Of a stretch of DNA of 13,417 bases, positions 12,620 to 13,417 are shown in pieces. Within the stretch, counting starts at the first letter, position 1; every line of letters starts with the position of its first letter. This DNA comes from Elusimicrobiota bacterium (lineage in GTDB: Bacteria; Elusimicrobiota; Elusimicrobia; 2-02-FULL-39-32). A program made the translations under genes and the position numbers. The stretch is taken from contig JACPSV010000210.1 in NCBI GenBank assembly GCA_016193115.1, positions 1 through 13,417 of the forward strand, in the 5' to 3' direction. The notes beneath the pieces were generated by a model. It saw nothing but the letters and a program-made list of their open reading frames with translations. It had not been told where the DNA came from and made no database searches.

Positions 12620-13417
12620 AGGGTCACTTGTTTCACTCCGGGTTTAGAGAGGTAGAGGAACCAGTCTTTGGTTGCCTCTGCGATGGATTCTTTTGTCCAG
12701 ACGGGGGCTTCTCTCCAATCCTCAATATGATCAAGAAGAATTCGGACTCCCTCCGGGAAGGAAACTTTTGGTTTCCAACCCAGAATTTTGAAGATTTTGC
12801 TGATGTCCGCATGGGTAGAGTCCGGTTCGCCGGGACGTTTGGGGAGATGGATGATTTCTCCGCCTAACAGTTGGGTTAGAGTGTTGATGCTGACGGGTTG
12901 ACCCGATCCGACATTAAAAATTTCGTTTTGCGCGTTGGATTGGATGGCGGTCACGCAGGCGTCTACAACATCCGAAACGAACGTAAAATCCCGTGTCTGA
13001 GCGCCGTCGCCAACGACTGTCAGGGGTTTTCCTTTCAGTTTTTGTGCGAGGAAAACACCGAATACGGCCCCGTAAGTGCCTGTGGTTCGTGAACGGGGTC
13101 CGTACACATTGAAAAATCTAACAGAGATGACCGGCAGTTGGTAGACTTGACCCCAATGCATCACCATTTGTTCCCCCATGTTTTTGGTCAGAGCGTAGGG
13201 GTACTGGGGCCGGATAGGAGCGGATTCCGGGGTTGGGTACTGGTCTGGGATTCCGTAGCAGGAGGAGGAAGCCGCATAGAGAAACCGTTGAACCTTGTTT
13301 TTACGAGCGGATTCCAGAACGGCAAGGGTTCCATCCACGTTGGAATGGTGGTAACTGGCTGGATTTTGGATTGAGGGAACGATATCCGCTAGAGCGGCAA
13401 CATGAAAGACCCAATCC
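12616..13417 (-). CDS. NAD-dependent epimerase/dehydratase, extended SDR, 5' end outside the window
   Basis: The frame stays open to the right edge, giving 266 visible residues beginning DWVFHVAALADIVPSIQNP; a GTG at 13338 is internal and is not the start. Missing is the first roughly 70 residues with the GxxGxxG dinucleotide motif. Visible are the serine region ASSSCYG at 49-55, catalytic Tyr74 and Lys78 in YALTK, RFFNVYGPRS just after, GDGAQTRDFTFVSDVV and FNVGSG. This is the pattern of UDP-sugar 4-epimerases and related dehydratases in surface-polysaccharide clusters. The stop TGA overlaps the start of the nucleotidyltransferase-kinase fusion as ATGA, so it is in the same operon and upstream of it. 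The sugar is not known; a 4-epimerase or 4,6-dehydratase supplying the aminotransferases is plausible. Confidence 0.88.
   Translation of the reverse strand, partial: DWVFHVAALADIVPSIQNPASYHHSNVDGTLAVLESARKNKVQRFLYAASSSCYGIPDQYPTPESAPIRPQYPYALTKNMGEQMVMHWGQVYQLPVISVRFFNVYGPRSRTTGTYGAVFGVFLAQKLKGKPLTVVGDGAQTRDFTFVSDVVDACVTAIQSNAQNEIFNVGSGQPVSINTLTQLLGGEIIHLPKRPGEPDSTHADISKIFKILGWKPKVSFPEGVRILLDHIEDWREAPVWTKESIAEATKDWFLYLSKPGVKQVTL

Noticed and set aside
12616..13338. GTG at 13338 as the true start of the right-most SDR.
   Set aside because: The frame continues upstream to the window edge with family-typical sequence (HVAALADIVPSIQNP), so the gene is cut by the window and is not a short protein.

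Overview
The window suggests a diderm (Gram-negative type) bacterium. It carries an ATPase and permease of the lipoprotein-releasing Lol system, which serves an outer membrane, and a long nucleotide-sugar operon of the kind that feeds lipopolysaccharide or other surface glycans. Base composition is moderate, with an AT-richer left edge. The lysS-lolC-lolD order occurs in several diderm lineages (delta-proteobacterial-type and candidate phyla such as Omnitrophota), but the sequence alone does not fix the taxon. Every gene-free stretch is under 300 bases, and no rRNA, tRNA or CRISPR was seen.

Layout. (1) Positions 75-649, minus strand: a type II toxin-antitoxin module of the DinJ/YafQ type (antitoxin, then toxin), with a near-consensus promoter overlapping an 18-bp palindromic operator. 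The promoter position shows that the longest reading frame of the antitoxin is not the real one. (2) Positions 669-780: a palindromic repeat element. (3) Positions 820-5593, minus strand: a tight five-gene operon running receiver-only response regulator, lysS, lolC/E-type permease, lolD and ilvE, with overlaps or gaps of at most 10 nt and a candidate promoter at 5651-5679. (4) Positions 5686-5832: a second copy of the repeat in opposite orientation, nested in a larger palindrome and lying between divergent genes. (5) Positions 5857-7215, plus strand: an LhgO-like FAD oxidoreductase. (6) Positions 7156-7211: a perfect 27-bp-arm hairpin that overlaps the stop codons of two convergent genes. (7) Position 7205 to the right edge, minus strand: a six-gene sugar-nucleotide operon.

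In transcription order, the sugar operon runs: extended SDR epimerase/dehydratase (5' end outside the window), a nucleotidyltransferase-PfkB kinase fusion, a GmhA-like SIS isomerase, a DegT-type PLP aminotransferase, a second SDR, and a second DegT aminotransferase. The isomerase and fusion look like a variant of ADP-heptose synthesis (GmhA plus HldE), but the fusion has its domains in the reverse order of E. coli HldE, and the isomerase has two swapped metal-ligand positions. Together with two aminotransferases and two SDRs, the most attractive reading is a pathway to a modified, possibly amino-, heptose-like nucleotide sugar. That product is inferred, not shown. The other notable signals are the composite palindromic repeats and the way the 56-bp hairpin supplies the C-terminal codons of both genes it separates.
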